Part shown: positions 63,051 through 64,000 of the stretch, piece after piece
How positions within the stretch are numbered: position 1 is the stretch's first letter
Layout: each line of letters opens with the position of its first letter
Origin: Xylaria sp. FL1777
Taxonomy: Eukaryota > Ascomycota > Sordariomycetes > Xylariales > Xylariaceae
NCBI GenBank assembly: GCA_022578965.1
Contig: MU400520.1
Location: 310,001 to 374,000, forward strand
Length of the DNA stretch: 64,000 bases
Direction of reading: 5' to 3'
Translations under genes and position numbers: made by a program
Notes under the pieces: model-generated
Databases searched by the model: none
Told to the model about the DNA's origin: nothing
What the model saw: the letters and a program-made list of their open reading frames with translations, nothing else

Positions 63051-64000
63051 CGTAGCCAATTCGAGCTTTCGTCGGTCCTTCTTAAAAACAATAGGGGCGA
63101 GGCCCAACTATGGGAAGTTTGGCATTTGAGATGTATTGTCCTCTTAAGATAATGAATTCACGCAGAGTGGGAGAATAGACTGATTTCAACCTTGGTGAAT
63201 ATAGGCATCAGATAGATGAGGGGACACTGACGTCAGCATAGGCTAAATGGACGCTGTCCATGATGAACGGCACTTTAAAGGCGCGTACAGAAACAAAATG
63301 TCGTGGGGGAAAATCAGGTATTCTCTAATTTGAGGTTGGGAAACGTTTGCAGTTCAGACTTGTTCGTACAGATATTTTCCATGAAGGACTAGCACCTCTC
63401 GTCTCGAACTTTCAGTATTCAGCTTTGCTCATTTAATTGCTCTGTGAGCATCATCCTTAGTTGCTAGCGGTTGGATGAAGATTACGAACAGGATGAATTT
63501 CTGTAAACTTTTGGAGATAAGCATCACATGCAAGCCCCCCCTCCCCAACAAACAAAAAAGACGACGATTCCTAGGACCTTCCATATTGGAACTGTCGCAC
63601 GCAATACCGATATAATTAGCCACAAGGAGGGAAGAACCAGCTTCAGCTTAGGCTGGGTTAGGTAACTTGACGTATGCATGTACTATATAACCCTAGTATT
63701 CCCGCATCATTACCGATGATCTTCAAAACATAAACTGACATTTGAACCCCAGTGTAGAAGAGTATTGCTAAATCAAGGGCGTTATCTAGGCTTTTAGTTA
63801 AGCCTTGGTTCTAAACATCTAGGCTAAACACTCAAATTACCTATTCTGAGGGTTGAGCATTTTTGTGGACAAAATAACGCATAGGTTTAAACACGAACGT
63901 TCGCCATAACAGTGCAATCGCTTGTGTCTTGTCGAAGATACAGGCCTACTCTACATCCTATGAAAACAAGGCCGTTGTTTATGCGTGAGCAAGAATAGGA
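63051..64000. other. Upstream region and window edge
   Basis: The promoter side of the FAD monooxygenase and further sequence with no recognised gene. Confidence 0.5.

Overview
The window is nuclear DNA of a filamentous ascomycete (Pezizomycotina). The evidence is: genes with many 45-150 bp introns; families typical of moulds (HET, HeLo, DUF1996, fungal rhodopsin/SAT4, HHE hemerythrin-like); and a 6.9 kb retrotransposon reduced almost wholly to A+T by C-to-T and G-to-A transitions, as repeat-induced point mutation (RIP) does. I cannot name the genus.

Left part (1-18.4 kb): two copies of one unusual architecture. A HeLo-pseudokinase gene (minus, to 1737) lies head to head with a kinase-ankyrin gene (plus, 2100-7212). 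A second kinase-Sel1-ankyrin gene (minus, 11091-15882) lies head to head with a second HeLo-pseudokinase gene (plus, 16409-18372). HeLo is a fungal membrane-targeting cell-death domain related to the four-helix bundle of MLKL. A catalytically competent kinase with ankyrin repeats next to a HeLo-pseudokinase recalls RIPK-type kinase plus MLKL. I infer a candidate regulated-cell-death or immunity module; this is not demonstrated. Between the pairs are a secreted DUF1996 protein and a probable solo LTR.

Middle (18.9-35.8 kb): a seven-helix rhodopsin-like protein, then a hemerythrin-like (HHE) gene split by a Ty3/Gypsy chromovirus (23353-30300; 328 bp LTRs; target duplication GTAGC). The target duplication copies the splice acceptor itself, so the host reading frame remains joinable as a 7 kb intron. 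Small uncharacterised genes and a solo LTR of the same family follow.

Right part (35.8-64 kb): a GH2 beta-galactosidase with one abnormal splice acceptor, a HET-domain protein, an O-methyltransferase, tRNA-Thr(AGT), a Rossmann-fold protein, a HerA/FtsK-like P-loop ATPase, translation factor eIF2A (the only clear housekeeping gene) and an FAD monooxygenase. Long gene-poor stretches (19.99-22.9, 45.4-48.7 and 52.7-58.6 kb) carry little recognisable sequence. The 8-bp palindrome ACCTAGGT recurs nine times, always between genes.
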